Shown piece by piece: positions 1-7,678 of a stretch of DNA of 22,453 bases. The position numbers were made by a program, and so were the translations under genes. The stretch lies in NCBI GenBank assembly GCA_035460985.1, contig DATHWC010000076.1, positions 1 to 22,453 of the forward strand, read 5' to 3'. The notes below the pieces were generated by a model, which was given only the letters and a program-made list of their open reading frames with translations, did not search any database and was not told the DNA's origin. Numbering within the stretch: the stretch's first letter is position 1; each line of letters begins with the position of its first letter. Source of the DNA: Lunatibacter sp035460985 (GTDB lineage: Bacteria; Bacteroidota; Bacteroidia; Cytophagales; Cyclobacteriaceae).

Positions 1-3000
1 TGAAAAAGCTGGAATTTATCCTTGGCAATTTCATATGCTTCTTTATAGGCTTCAAACCAGAATTTAACTTGAATTCTGTTAAACCACAGAAATCCATTTA
101 TCATGTTGCTTTTGATGCGGCTTATCTGTTGAATTGGAAAACTTGCATCGGATAAATCATAGGCGGGATCTCTGTTTTGCAAATAGGATGCTAATCTTTT
201 TTCTATGAGACTTGCATCCATAACCAATCTAAAATTTACTTTTTTGTTATATTCAACAGCTTTGTCCGCATATTTTTCTACATCCTTCAAGGAGTTGCCC
301 TGGTGAAACATATGGATCGCAATATCCAAATGGCTTGGTCCAGATTGTACCAGATCGCCCATTTCCCAACCTACTTCCGCTCCTTTAATAAAAATAGGAA
401 CGGATGTTTTTAAAGGTTCCCCATAAGGACATCCCCAAAATGCTGCCCTGGTATATGCTTGCGTACGTCCCCTGGCTTTGGTATTGGAATCTGCCAACCC
501 AATGGCCAGCCTGGCAAATTCATAAGCTTCTTGGTAAAGGTCTTTTCCAGCAAGGATCCTACTGTACATTGCAAACATATTGGGAGAAAGATCAAACAGT
601 CCAGATCTCAAAGAAAGCGCTATTCCTTTTAAAGCACAGAATTTAAACCGATTGAAATCAGCTGTAATGTAACCTTGACAGGCCATGGTGTAAAAATTTT
701 TCATCCGAACAATTTGCACCGGATCAGTTACAAGAGAGGCATCAATAAATTTATGTAAAGTTTTGTGTTGAACTAAGTATTCAATTTCAGCTTCTAGCCG
801 GATGCTTTGTTGTTTAAGCTCCTTTTCGGTCCTGGGAATATCAATGCCACACAAATGCAGACCCATAGTAGCTTTTTTATACGCTTCTTCCATTCTATAT
901 ACACCAATATATTGCCATACCTGAGTGGATAATATATCTGCTTTTTTTAAAGCGGTTTGGGTGTTTTTCAATAAGATAGAATAATGCTTTTCAGATTCTG
1001 TCTCCTGTGCAATGATAAATTCACATTCTGCACATTCTTCGTAAAGTTGGAAGGTCAGGTCGTAGTGAATTTGCCAGGCATCCTTGGGAAGTAAGGTTAT
1101 TCCTGTATTAAAAAAGTTGGCTGCCGACGGGAAAGCCGTTGCAGGTTTGGCTTTTAGCCCTGCTTTCAGGTTCAACTGCGCCAGTTGAATTCTTTCATTT
1201 TTGCTTTTGATAAGGTTTCTGCCTACATTCAAGTGACTAGCAATATCAAATAATTGCCCATCCAGCTGACTTTCGTTCTCCCCTTGGTGCTTTGCATTTT
1301 GCAGAAGTAACCTGCCAATCTGCAGGTGAAACAATTTTCTGTCCTGTTCAGGGATTAATGAGTAGACCGCCTGCTGAATTCGGTCATGGGCAAATTTATA
1401 ATTGTCTTTGATCTGAATAATAAGCCCTTCCTGCAACGGATTCAGCAAGTCCTTTGAAGTTTCGGCTGCCGGTTTTTCATAAATCACCGAAAGGGTGGTC
1501 AAATTGAATAAAGTTCCGATGCAGGAGGAGAGCTTGAGTACATGCTGAGAAGCTATCGGCAACCTGAGGACTTTTTCTGCCATTAGCCCTACCACGTTGT
1601 CTGTAATATTGAGCTGTCTGATTTTTTCCAGTTCCCAATCCCAACTTTGTTTTGCTGGATTGAATTGGAGCAGGTTAGCTTGGTATATGGTGTACAGTAT
1701 TTGCCGTAAAAAGAAGGCATTGCCTTGGGTTTTTGTGTAAATAAGTTTAGCGAAAGATTGGCAGGATTTCACTGAGGTATTCAAGGTGTCGGCTATAAGT
1801 TGAGCTACATCCGTTGGTGATATATCTTGGAGCTTGATTTCGTGGGTTACCCTATTTTGCATCTTTATTTCATGCATTCTCCGTACTAAAGGATGGGTGG
1901 TGTCCACCTCATTTTCACGAAACGTACCTACTATCATGACAAATTGTATTTCAGGATCGGTAGCCAATACCTTCAGCAGATCTAAAGAAGGAAGATCTGC
2001 CCATTGCCAATCATCTACAAAAATAAAAAATGGATGTTCCTTTGTACTGAGGGCCTTAATGAAGTTGATCACCGTTTGGTTAAATCGGAATTGGCTATCC
2101 ACTGGATTGATTTTGTTTATTTCAGGCTGTTTGCCAATGAGGGTTTCCAGGTGACCGATTACATCTGTCAATAATTTGCCATTCGGCCATACCGCATTGA
2201 CAATCTTCTCTTTCCAATATTCCATGCGGTCTATGCTCTCAGTAAGGGCTTGGTTGACAAAAGCCTCAAAAGCCTGTATCCAGGCATAATAGGGGGTATC
2301 CCGCTGATACTGGTCAAATTTTCCGCTGATAAAACAGCCCCTTCTTTCCGGTAAATATTTCGAAAGTTCCTGAACCAAAGCAGTTTTACCTACTCCCGAA
2401 TAACCTGAAATAAAAACTATTTGAGCTGGGCCACTGCAAGCGTTTTCAAACAACTGGAGCAGTTGGGCTTTTTCTTTTTCTCTTCCATACAATTCCTGCG
2501 GTAGCTTGAATTTTCGGGAGAAATCATTCCTTGCTAAAGGAAAAGCCTTGATTTCCCCCCCCTTTTCCAATTGAATAAGACATTCTTGCAAATCGTGTTT
2601 TAATCCGAAGCCTGATTGGTAACGATCATCAGGATTTTTTTCCAATAGCTTAAGTATAATCTCAGAAAGTACCTGAGGGACATTTCTTATCACATGCGGA
2701 GCAATGGGAATTTGTATAAAATTTGCATAAACTAACTCCAGGTTATCTTTGCCCTCAAATGGTAATTTCCCTGTGAGCATTTCATAGAAGATTACTCCCA
2801 AGGAATACAAATCCGACCGTTCATCTACCTCTCGGTGGAGCCTGCCCGTCTGCTCCGGAGAGATATAAGCCAACGATCTTTCCAATTGCTCCAGATTGCC
2901 CACATCATTAGATAATTGATGGGTTTTACCTGCGAGGCCAAAATCTATCAATTGGATTTCATGCTGGTTGTTAACCAGAATGTTTTCAGAACTAAGGTTT

Positions 3001-3374
3001 TTGTGAACGATATGTAACTGGTGCAGACTTTCCAGTGCATTTGTAATTTCGATGGCGATCTTTAAGAAAACCCCCAGATCCAATGGGTCGGAGATAATCT
3101 TTTCTTTAATGGTAATTCCATCAAAATATTCCAGTTCCAAAACAAGCGCGCCGTCCTGGTTATGGAGGGATATGGCTTTCCTTACCCCTGGAATGTGGAG
3201 ATCATGGGTAAGTTTAAACTCATTTTCAAAGCATTTTTCTTCGCAGCTTTCCGGGGAATCACTATTCAATATTTTTCGTATTTTCTTAGGAACACCCTCC
3301 GGCTCATCAACTTTAAATATAGTGCTTGCTTTGCCTTGGTAAATGAAGTGACCATATGAGGAAGGATAGTCCAT
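1..3374 (-). CDS. HstK-like multidomain signalling protein: degenerate Ser/Thr kinase plus AAA/STAND ATPase (C-terminus beyond window)
   Basis: Read on the minus strand from ATG at 3374-3372, the frame is open to the window edge (1124 complete codons). Residues about 1-270 are a protein-kinase fold: the DFG motif (D144-F145-G146), an SPEQTGR activation-segment motif (about 172-178) and a DLYSLGVIFYEML helix are visible. The catalytic loop reads H124-K125-N126 with N131, so the usual catalytic Asp is Asn, and the glycine-rich loop is poor. A linker leads to a STAND/AAA_16 ATPase with Walker A GYSGVGKT (K330) and Walker B FVDDWQWAD (D454-D455). From about 650 on the sequence looks like alpha-helical repeats. 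Proteins of this architecture usually continue into GAF and histidine-kinase or other output modules, which would lie outside the window. Likely a cytoplasmic signalling hub. The domain assignments are solid; the output and signal are unknown. Confidence 0.9.
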   Translation of the reverse strand, partial: MDYPSSYGHFIYQGKASTIFKVDEPEGVPKKIRKILNSDSPESCEEKCFENEFKLTHDLHIPGVRKAISLHNQDGALVLELEYFDGITIKEKIISDPLDLGVFLKIAIEITNALESLHQLHIVHKNLSSENILVNNQHEIQLIDFGLAGKTHQLSNDVGNLEQLERSLAYISPEQTGRLHREVDERSDLYSLGVIFYEMLTGKLPFEGKDNLELVYANFIQIPIAPHVIRNVPQVLSEIILKLLEKNPDDRYQSGFGLKHDLQECLIQLEKGGEIKAFPLARNDFSRKFKLPQELYGREKEKAQLLQLFENACSGPAQIVFISGYSGVGKTALVQELSKYLPERRGCFISGKFDQYQRDTPYYAWIQAFEAFVNQALTESIDRMEYWKEKIVNAVWPNGKLLTDVIGHLETLIGKQPEINKINPVDSQFRFNQTVINFIKALSTKEHPFFIFVDDWQWADLPSLDLLKVLATDPEIQFVMIVGTFRENEVDTTHPLVRRMHEIKMQNRVTHEIKLQDISPTDVAQLIADTLNTSVKSCQSFAKLIYTKTQGNAFFLRQILYTIYQANLLQFNPAKQSWDWELEKIRQLNITDNVVGLMAEKVLRLPIASQHVLKLSSCIGTLFNLTTLSVIYEKPAAETSKDLLNPLQEGLIIQIKDNYKFAHDRIQQAVYSLIPEQDRKLFHLQIGRLLLQNAKHQGENESQLDGQLFDIASHLNVGRNLIKSKNERIQLAQLNLKAGLKAKPATAFPSAANFFNTGITLLPKDAWQIHYDLTFQLYEECAECEFIIAQETESEKHYSILLKNTQTALKKADILSTQVWQYIGVYRMEEAYKKATMGLHLCGIDIPRTEKELKQQSIRLEAEIEYLVQHKTLHKFIDASLVTDPVQIVRMKNFYTMACQGYITADFNRFKFCALKGIALSLRSGLFDLSPNMFAMYSRILAGKDLYQEAYEFARLAIGLADSNTKARGRTQAYTRAAFWGCPYGEPLKTSVPIFIKGAEVGWEMGDLVQSGPSHLDIAIHMFHQGNSLKDVEKYADKAVEYNKKVNFRLVMDASLIEKRLASYLQNRDPAYDLSDASFPIQQISRIKSNMINGFLWFNRIQVKFWFEAYKEAYEIAKDKFQLF

Positions 3375-3681
3375 CTTGTTTAATGATTAATATCTAAAAA
3401 ACAAAGAATAAAACGATTGCCAATTCATCCGGCTATTATTGGTAAGGATCTTAATTATTTTGGCAATTCCTAAAATAAAAAAAAATAATGAGGGAATCTA
3501 ATAAAATGTGAATATAATATAAGACAAACTGTCTTATCGTTAACTAGGTTGCAATAGAAATGAAGATAATTTTACGTTCAGTTTGAAAGTGCCTTATCAA
3601 ATCAATAATAGAGAAATAGAGGCACGAAATCCGGAACAATGTACTTTGCCTGTAAAACCATAAAATCTCGGTAACTTTGAC
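3375..3681. other. Intergenic region upstream of the kinase gene
   Basis: About 300 bp of AT-rich sequence between the divergent kinase gene and the SRAP pseudogene. I see no gene and no convincing Bacteroidota promoter (TAnnTTTG). It presumably holds the kinase gene promoter and perhaps unrecognisable remains of the missing 5' part of the SRAP gene. Confidence 0.5.
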
Positions 3682-3996
3682 ATACACCTTCAGGAAAGGG
3701 AGAACTACTCTTTTGCGGGGCTTTGGTCTAGCTGGAAAGATCCAAAAGATGAGCTGTATGATTCTTTCTCCATCATCACCACATCTCCCAATGCCCTAAT
3801 GGATAAAATCCAAGACAGAATGCCTGTAATCTTGACTGCCGAAGAAGAAAAACAATGGCTAGACCCGGACCAAAACCCCTACGATCTGCTTTCGTTTTTG
3901 AAACCCTATCCGGCAGATGACATGGAGGCGTATAAGATATCTATCTAGGTCAATAAACCTGCCAACAACTACCCGGAAATTTTGGATGGGGTATGA
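3682..3996 (+). pseudogene. SRAP (YedK/HMCES-type) gene remnant, C-terminal half only
   Basis: An open frame starting within IHLQERENYSFAGLW and continuing through SFSIITTSPNALM, QDRMPVILTAEEE and DLLSFLKPYP matches the C-terminal half of SOS-response-associated peptidases, which crosslink to abasic sites in single-stranded DNA. The N-terminal half, with the essential MCGR start (catalytic Cys2), is absent, and a stop lies in frame just upstream at 3661-3663. A TAG at 3946-3948 interrupts the frame where the family has a sense codon; after it the family-like VNKPANNYPEIL continues to a TGA at 3994-3996. With the catalytic Cys lost and a premature stop near the C-terminus, this is a dead gene. 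Family recognition is from the conserved AGLW, RMPVIL and VNKPANN-type motifs. Confidence 0.8.
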
Positions 3997-4150
3997 AGTC
4001 GGTGGCGGTGTCTTGTATTCCAACGCTGCTTGTGGTAGGGGAGGTGATTTTTTGGGCTTTTGTAGGAGTTTTCTATCTAAAAGTTTCTTAACGAAATGGA
4101 TTAAAGTCACCTATGGCCCTTTCTACTCAAATGTTGAGATCTGTTATTGA

Positions 4151-4249
4151 TCAGTTTCTTTTTCTTTTTCCGGATTTCAGAACTTGGTTGTTTCTATCCA
4201 GTAGCATAATGTAGAAGTGTTCTACCAGTTCATCATTGATTAATACGTT
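4151..4249 (-). pseudogene. Possible RadC/JAB-domain gene fragment
   Basis: A 32-residue minus-strand frame contains ELVEHFYIMLLDRNNQVL, which resembles the beta-strand at the start of the RadC/JAB domain (family pattern E-x-F-x-hydrophobic-LLN-R-x-N-x-VL). There is no start codon: a stop lies directly upstream, and the frame ends in a lysine-rich tail before the HxH...D metal-binding part. If correct this is a relic, and RadC-like genes are often carried on mobile islands. The match is short, so chance similarity cannot be excluded. Confidence 0.35.
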
Positions 4250-4648
4250 TCATAATGTGCGTACCAAGGGCGATGGAGGGCTAAATGAATGAAAAGCCAT
4301 TCCCATGGGGAGTTTTTCATTAAGCACCGAATAAATCACGTCAGGCAGTCATGCCCTATTATGCCGTAGTTCCTTGGTACACTACTGGTATTTCAATTCG
4401 GATGCAAGTGAAATGATAGCCCATAACCTTTGGTGAGTCATTTATATGGCCATATTTACACGCCTTTAGTAATGTTCGTTATCGATCAAGAAATGTCCGG
4501 AATTTTTATAGGGGGTTTTCTGCAAGTAGCTAAACAAGAGCGGATTCGACCATTTTTTATCTGGTATAAATTTAGAAAGGGATGAAGGGGTATAACCAAA
4601 AGTCAAAATCAATACCTGCATTCAAAATTAAAATAAACCAAGCACCCC
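4250..4648. other. Non-coding or decayed stretch before the CPBP gene
   Basis: About 400 bp with frequent stops in all frames. I find no recognisable protein, RNA gene or repeat. Together with the SRAP and RadC-like remnants to its left it gives the impression of a decaying insertion region. Confidence 0.5.
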
Positions 4649-5509
4649 ATGAAATCTGGAACTTCAGTTTTTAATAAAGAGCATTTAGTTTCCCAAAAGA
4701 GAATAAGCCTCTTTTTAATTATTCTTATCGTTTTAACCACTTTATGCCACATTGTTATTCCTAAACTTGAAATTGGTAATCTTTCAAGTTTGTTGATCAT
4801 GTGGACGCCCGCATTAGCTGCCATATTAACATCGATTGTTTTCAAAAGAGACTTCAGAGAATTCGGATGGAAACTCAGTGCCAAATGGTTGGCTTTGGGT
4901 TGGGTTATACCAATTCTTATTGCAACCATTGCATATACATTGATTTGGCTTTTACAACTTGCCGAAGTGCCGAACCCAACTTTTCTGGAAAGAGCCCGCC
5001 TTACCTTGGGGACGGACACAAAAAGTGACGCAAAGGTGATCATGATGGCATTTTTTTATATTACACTGTTAAACTTACTTCCAGCCATGATTTTGGCCTT
5101 AGGGGAAGAATTGGGATGGAGGGGATTTTTGGTTCCCGAACTTTCTAAATGGGTTGGTTTTAAAAAGGCCGGCTGGATCAGTGGTATTATTTGGGGTGTT
5201 TGGCATCTTCCCGGAATTATATCTGGCGGGTATGGCGATTCCCCCACACCCCTAGGCTACCGGATTTTTTGCTTCTTTTTATTGGTCGTATCTGCGGCAA
5301 TTATTTTTACTTGGCTAAGAATGAAATCTGGCAGTATCTGGCCAGTGGCCATTTTTCACGCAACACACAATGGAGTGGTTCAGGCCTTTTATGAAAGAAT
5401 TACCAAGGAGTCCGATATTTCAGCCTATTTTACAGGGGAGTTTGGTTTAATTCTTCCTTTAATTACGTTGATTTTCGCACTTTATTTTTATTTCAAGGGA
5501 GGTAAATAA
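4649..5509 (+). CDS. CPBP family intramembrane glutamic endopeptidase (CAAX/Abi type)
   Basis: A 286-residue multi-pass membrane protein. Hydrophobic segments lie around 20-38, 48-64, 82-104, 130-152, 175-192, 205-223 and 265-283. All signature motifs of the CPBP (Abi/Rce1-like) family are present: E153-E154-x3-R158 in GEELGWRGFLVPEL, a W-x-H motif (IWGVWHLPG, H186) and FHATHN (H237, H240, N241). Such enzymes cleave within the membrane, e.g. after prenylation signals or during bacteriocin immunity and maturation, but most bacterial members have no known substrate. ATG at 4649 is the first start before the hydrophobic region. It lies on the same strand just before the CHAT-gasdermin genes, with a 40-bp gap to the next ORF, so co-transcription is possible. 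A role in that system is inference only. Confidence 0.93.
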   Translation: MKSGTSVFNKEHLVSQKRISLFLIILIVLTTLCHIVIPKLEIGNLSSLLIMWTPALAAILTSIVFKRDFREFGWKLSAKWLALGWVIPILIATIAYTLIWLLQLAEVPNPTFLERARLTLGTDTKSDAKVIMMAFFYITLLNLLPAMILALGEELGWRGFLVPELSKWVGFKKAGWISGIIWGVWHLPGIISGGYGDSPTPLGYRIFCFFLLVVSAAIIFTWLRMKSGSIWPVAIFHATHNGVVQAFYERITKESDISAYFTGEFGLILPLITLIFALYFYFKGGK

Positions 5510-5549
5510 CGCCTTAATCGAAACCGATATAGAAAAAGTAAAACATATA

Positions 5550-5828
5550 TTGCGGGAGGAAGATTGCTTGAATTTAATCCATGATAGGGATTTAGCATCA
5601 GCCTGGATTGCAAGAATTTTTGATCAATCTATAAAAGAGAGGCAACATGTCCATAAAATTCTGACACTTAATAAGGAAGACCGTCAAGAAATATTTTATG
5701 AAATTTTTAGGCAAATGCTAGATTTCTGTGATACTCCGAGTCTGTCGGATTTTTTTCAATTAATTTTAAACACATTCAAGCAAAAAAATATTTCAATTAT
5801 AAAAAAAATCTATTTAAATTGGTATTAG
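5550..5828 (+). CDS. Small all-helical protein of unknown function upstream of the CHAT protease
   Basis: A 92-codon frame starting at TTG; no ATG exists in the frame, which stays open back to 5472, overlapping the end of the CPBP gene in another frame. A strong purine stretch (AAGGGAGG, 5495-5502) lies upstream but is poorly spaced from any standard start. The product is predicted helical and charged, without membrane segments. I do not recognise a family. Its position 5' of a CHAT protease and gasdermin makes an adaptor or regulator (for example a death-fold or effector-associated domain) an attractive guess. It could instead be a decayed gene whose start was lost, or a non-coding open frame. 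The existence of the protein is moderately supported; its function is not supported. Confidence 0.5.
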   Translation: MREEDCLNLIHDRDLASAWIARIFDQSIKERQHVHKILTLNKEDRQEIFYEIFRQMLDFCDTPSLSDFFQLILNTFKQKNISIIKKIYLNWY

Positions 5829-5894
5829 CTAAATAGCCAAGGTTGAATAACCTGGTGAGGTGGCGAGGAAGATCTTCTCCAATTGTATTGGTAG

Positions 5895-5909
5895 TACGAT
5901 TGCATCGTA
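5895..5909. promoter_or_regulatory. Palindrome upstream of the CHAT gene
   Basis: TACGATTGCATCGTA is a perfect 6-bp inverted repeat with a 3-nt spacer, about 83 bp before the CHAT start. It overlaps the first copy of a tandem TAGATCTGGA repeat. It could be an operator or part of an RNA hairpin; no regulator gene is seen nearby. Confidence 0.35.
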
Positions 5910-5934
5910 GATCTGGATGGATCATAGATCTGGA
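5908..5934 (+). repeat. Tandem direct repeat TAGATCTGGA, 17-bp period
   Basis: Two identical 10-bp copies lie at 5908-5917 and 5925-5934 in the leader before the CHAT gene. The 17-bp period could fit paired protein binding sites, but two short copies may also arise by chance duplication. Confidence 0.5.
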
Positions 5935-5969
5935 AGGGGGGAGGACTTTGTGCGAACCCTCCTTTTTTT
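5934..5969 (+). terminator. Terminator-like hairpin 22 nt before the CHAT start
   Basis: Arms 5934-5941 (AAGGGGGG) and 5957-5964 (CCCTCCTT) can pair over 8 bp with one G-U wobble around a 15-nt loop. A run of seven T (5963-5969) follows. It may end transcription from the small ORF upstream, or act as an attenuator limiting expression of the toxic downstream pair. Confidence 0.45.
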
Positions 5970-5991
5970 AATATAAGCGTTCCATTTAAAT

Positions 5992-7662
5992 ATGCACATT
6001 GTCTTCCAATTTCCAATTGTTGACTGTAGACCCTTGCTTCCCGATAATGAAGGAAGATTGAATAAACCTGAATGGCCGAATCCACCTGCAAGTAAAAAAT
6101 CATTTGTCCGTAGATTTGGGGCTGTGCGGGAAAGAAGATCCGGAGGTAGCGTTGATTGGCCGGCTGAGGAAAATTTTTGCTCCTTGAACAAAGCCATGCA
6201 CTATGAAGATCTGCATAAAAATGGATATCCAATTTCCCCCGATATTAAATCAACAATCTATAATAGCTATAGAAGGTATTTTTCAGATGGATATTTTTTG
6301 GGAAAAATCGAGGCTGGGTTTGTCGATAATTTGGAGAAAAAACTCGAGCAACTTGATTCTAAATTCAGCCCCATTGATATAGAGGAAATATTGAGGCATT
6401 TTTCCTCCTTACCGGTGTTAATTGACTCGGAAAATGTTGGAATAATCAAAGCTGGGAAAAAACTGGCTAAAAAATATCACGAATCATCCACCTCCAAATC
6501 AAAGTTGATTTCCAAACAACAGCATTTTGTTGAGGCCGGCGAAATCGTGATTTTGCTTATTTATGCGGAAAGTAAAAATCTTTCGGTTCCAAAATATGCA
6601 TCGTTGATTGAAGAATTAGTACTTCCCAATGAGTTTGGCTTGCTTAAGTTATACGGCTATAAGCTTAAAATAGGAGGGTATCCTATAAAAGTTTGGTTAA
6701 TATCAACGCCCGTTCCTTATCACCATTTGGGTAATGAGGGAAAAAGCATATTGAGAAATCTTCGCATCAACTTGCTTAGGGTTCATTTGGAAAAAGAAAC
6801 ATTGAGAATTCTTTTGAATGCGATCAAAAGTAAAAAAATACATCTGGATGATGGAAGCCAAGAAGCCTATTTGGTTGACAGCTACTTCAAGAAGACAGCT
6901 GAAAAGCTGTTCCAGAAGGAACGGTATGTACTCCAACAAAAGAACCTGCTTGAATTTGCCCTTCAAAGCGAGCAGTCCGTGTCTTCAGGGAGTTTTAATT
7001 CGCTGGAAGAAGGCATTCATTATTTCCAAGATCAATTTACAAGAGCAAACATCCAACGACTATTGTCGGGAATGTCCAAAAAAACAATCCTGTTTATCTG
7101 CACCAGCCCAAAGAATAAAAATCCCCTGGATTTTGGTTCTGAATTCAAAGGAATAAAAGATAGCCTTCAAAAAGGCACCGATCGCTATAACTATGTGATT
7201 GAGATAGAGCCGTCGGTGAAAAAGAATGAATTTTTACATCTACTTTTAAGGTATCAGCCCGATTTTCTCCACCTGTCCATGCATTCCTCTCTTGATAATG
7301 GACTGTATTTTGAAGATGAAAACAAGCAGGTTTCCCCCATGCCTGTCGAGGAATTTGACGGGATAATGAAGGTATATGGGGAGAAACATAATCCGCAAGT
7401 AGTGATCCTTAGTGCTTGCAACAGCAATGCCCATGCCCAAGCAGCGAAAAAATACTGTAAATATGCAGTGGGGACCCAAACGGTTTTCCCGATGGATGCG
7501 GGAGTGATTTATGCTGCACATTTTTATGCTTGCTTGTTTGAAAATAATTTCTCCAACATTCAGATTTGCCATGATGCAGGGAAAAATGCCATTGAAATAT
7601 ATCAGCCGAGATTTGATGATATCAATAACATACCCGTACATGAAATTCCAGTTTTATTTTAA
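5992..7662 (+). CDS. CHAT-domain cysteine protease paired with a bacterial gasdermin
   Basis: A 556-residue cytoplasmic protein. The C-terminal part (about 360-545) is a CHAT (caspase/separase-clan) peptidase: it opens with KKTILFICTSPKN, carries the histidine motif FLHLSMHSS (H431) and the nucleophile motif VVILSACNSN (C476), and ends with AVGTQTVFPMDAGVIYAAHF. Residues about 1-75 form a distinct conserved-looking block (FVRRFGAVRERRSGG, then W56 and ENFC, C63) whose charged and aromatic pattern argues that the early ATG is real. The middle (about 110-350) is unassigned and mostly helical. Both N-terminal parts are candidates for sensing or oligomerisation. The gasdermin gene starts 16 bp after the stop, so they are surely co-transcribed. 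In known systems the protease activates the gasdermin by removing a short C-terminal peptide; that role is inferred here from pairing. The CHAT call is firm. Confidence 0.9.
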   Translation: MHIVFQFPIVDCRPLLPDNEGRLNKPEWPNPPASKKSFVRRFGAVRERRSGGSVDWPAEENFCSLNKAMHYEDLHKNGYPISPDIKSTIYNSYRRYFSDGYFLGKIEAGFVDNLEKKLEQLDSKFSPIDIEEILRHFSSLPVLIDSENVGIIKAGKKLAKKYHESSTSKSKLISKQQHFVEAGEIVILLIYAESKNLSVPKYASLIEELVLPNEFGLLKLYGYKLKIGGYPIKVWLISTPVPYHHLGNEGKSILRNLRINLLRVHLEKETLRILLNAIKSKKIHLDDGSQEAYLVDSYFKKTAEKLFQKERYVLQQKNLLEFALQSEQSVSSGSFNSLEEGIHYFQDQFTRANIQRLLSGMSKKTILFICTSPKNKNPLDFGSEFKGIKDSLQKGTDRYNYVIEIEPSVKKNEFLHLLLRYQPDFLHLSMHSSLDNGLYFEDENKQVSPMPVEEFDGIMKVYGEKHNPQVVILSACNSNAHAQAAKKYCKYAVGTQTVFPMDAGVIYAAHFYACLFENNFSNIQICHDAGKNAIEIYQPRFDDINNIPVHEIPVLF

Positions 7663-7678
7663 CTAACCAAAAGATGAA

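Noticed and set aside
404..3342. Several plus-strand open frames inside the large kinase-ATPase gene
   Set aside because: The minus strand has one uninterrupted frame with kinase and ATPase motifs; the plus-strand frames have no recognisable content.
3859..4150. Overlapping open frames of about 80 codons on both strands across the SRAP remnant
   Set aside because: They are shadows of the old SRAP reading frame; that frame alone carries family motifs.
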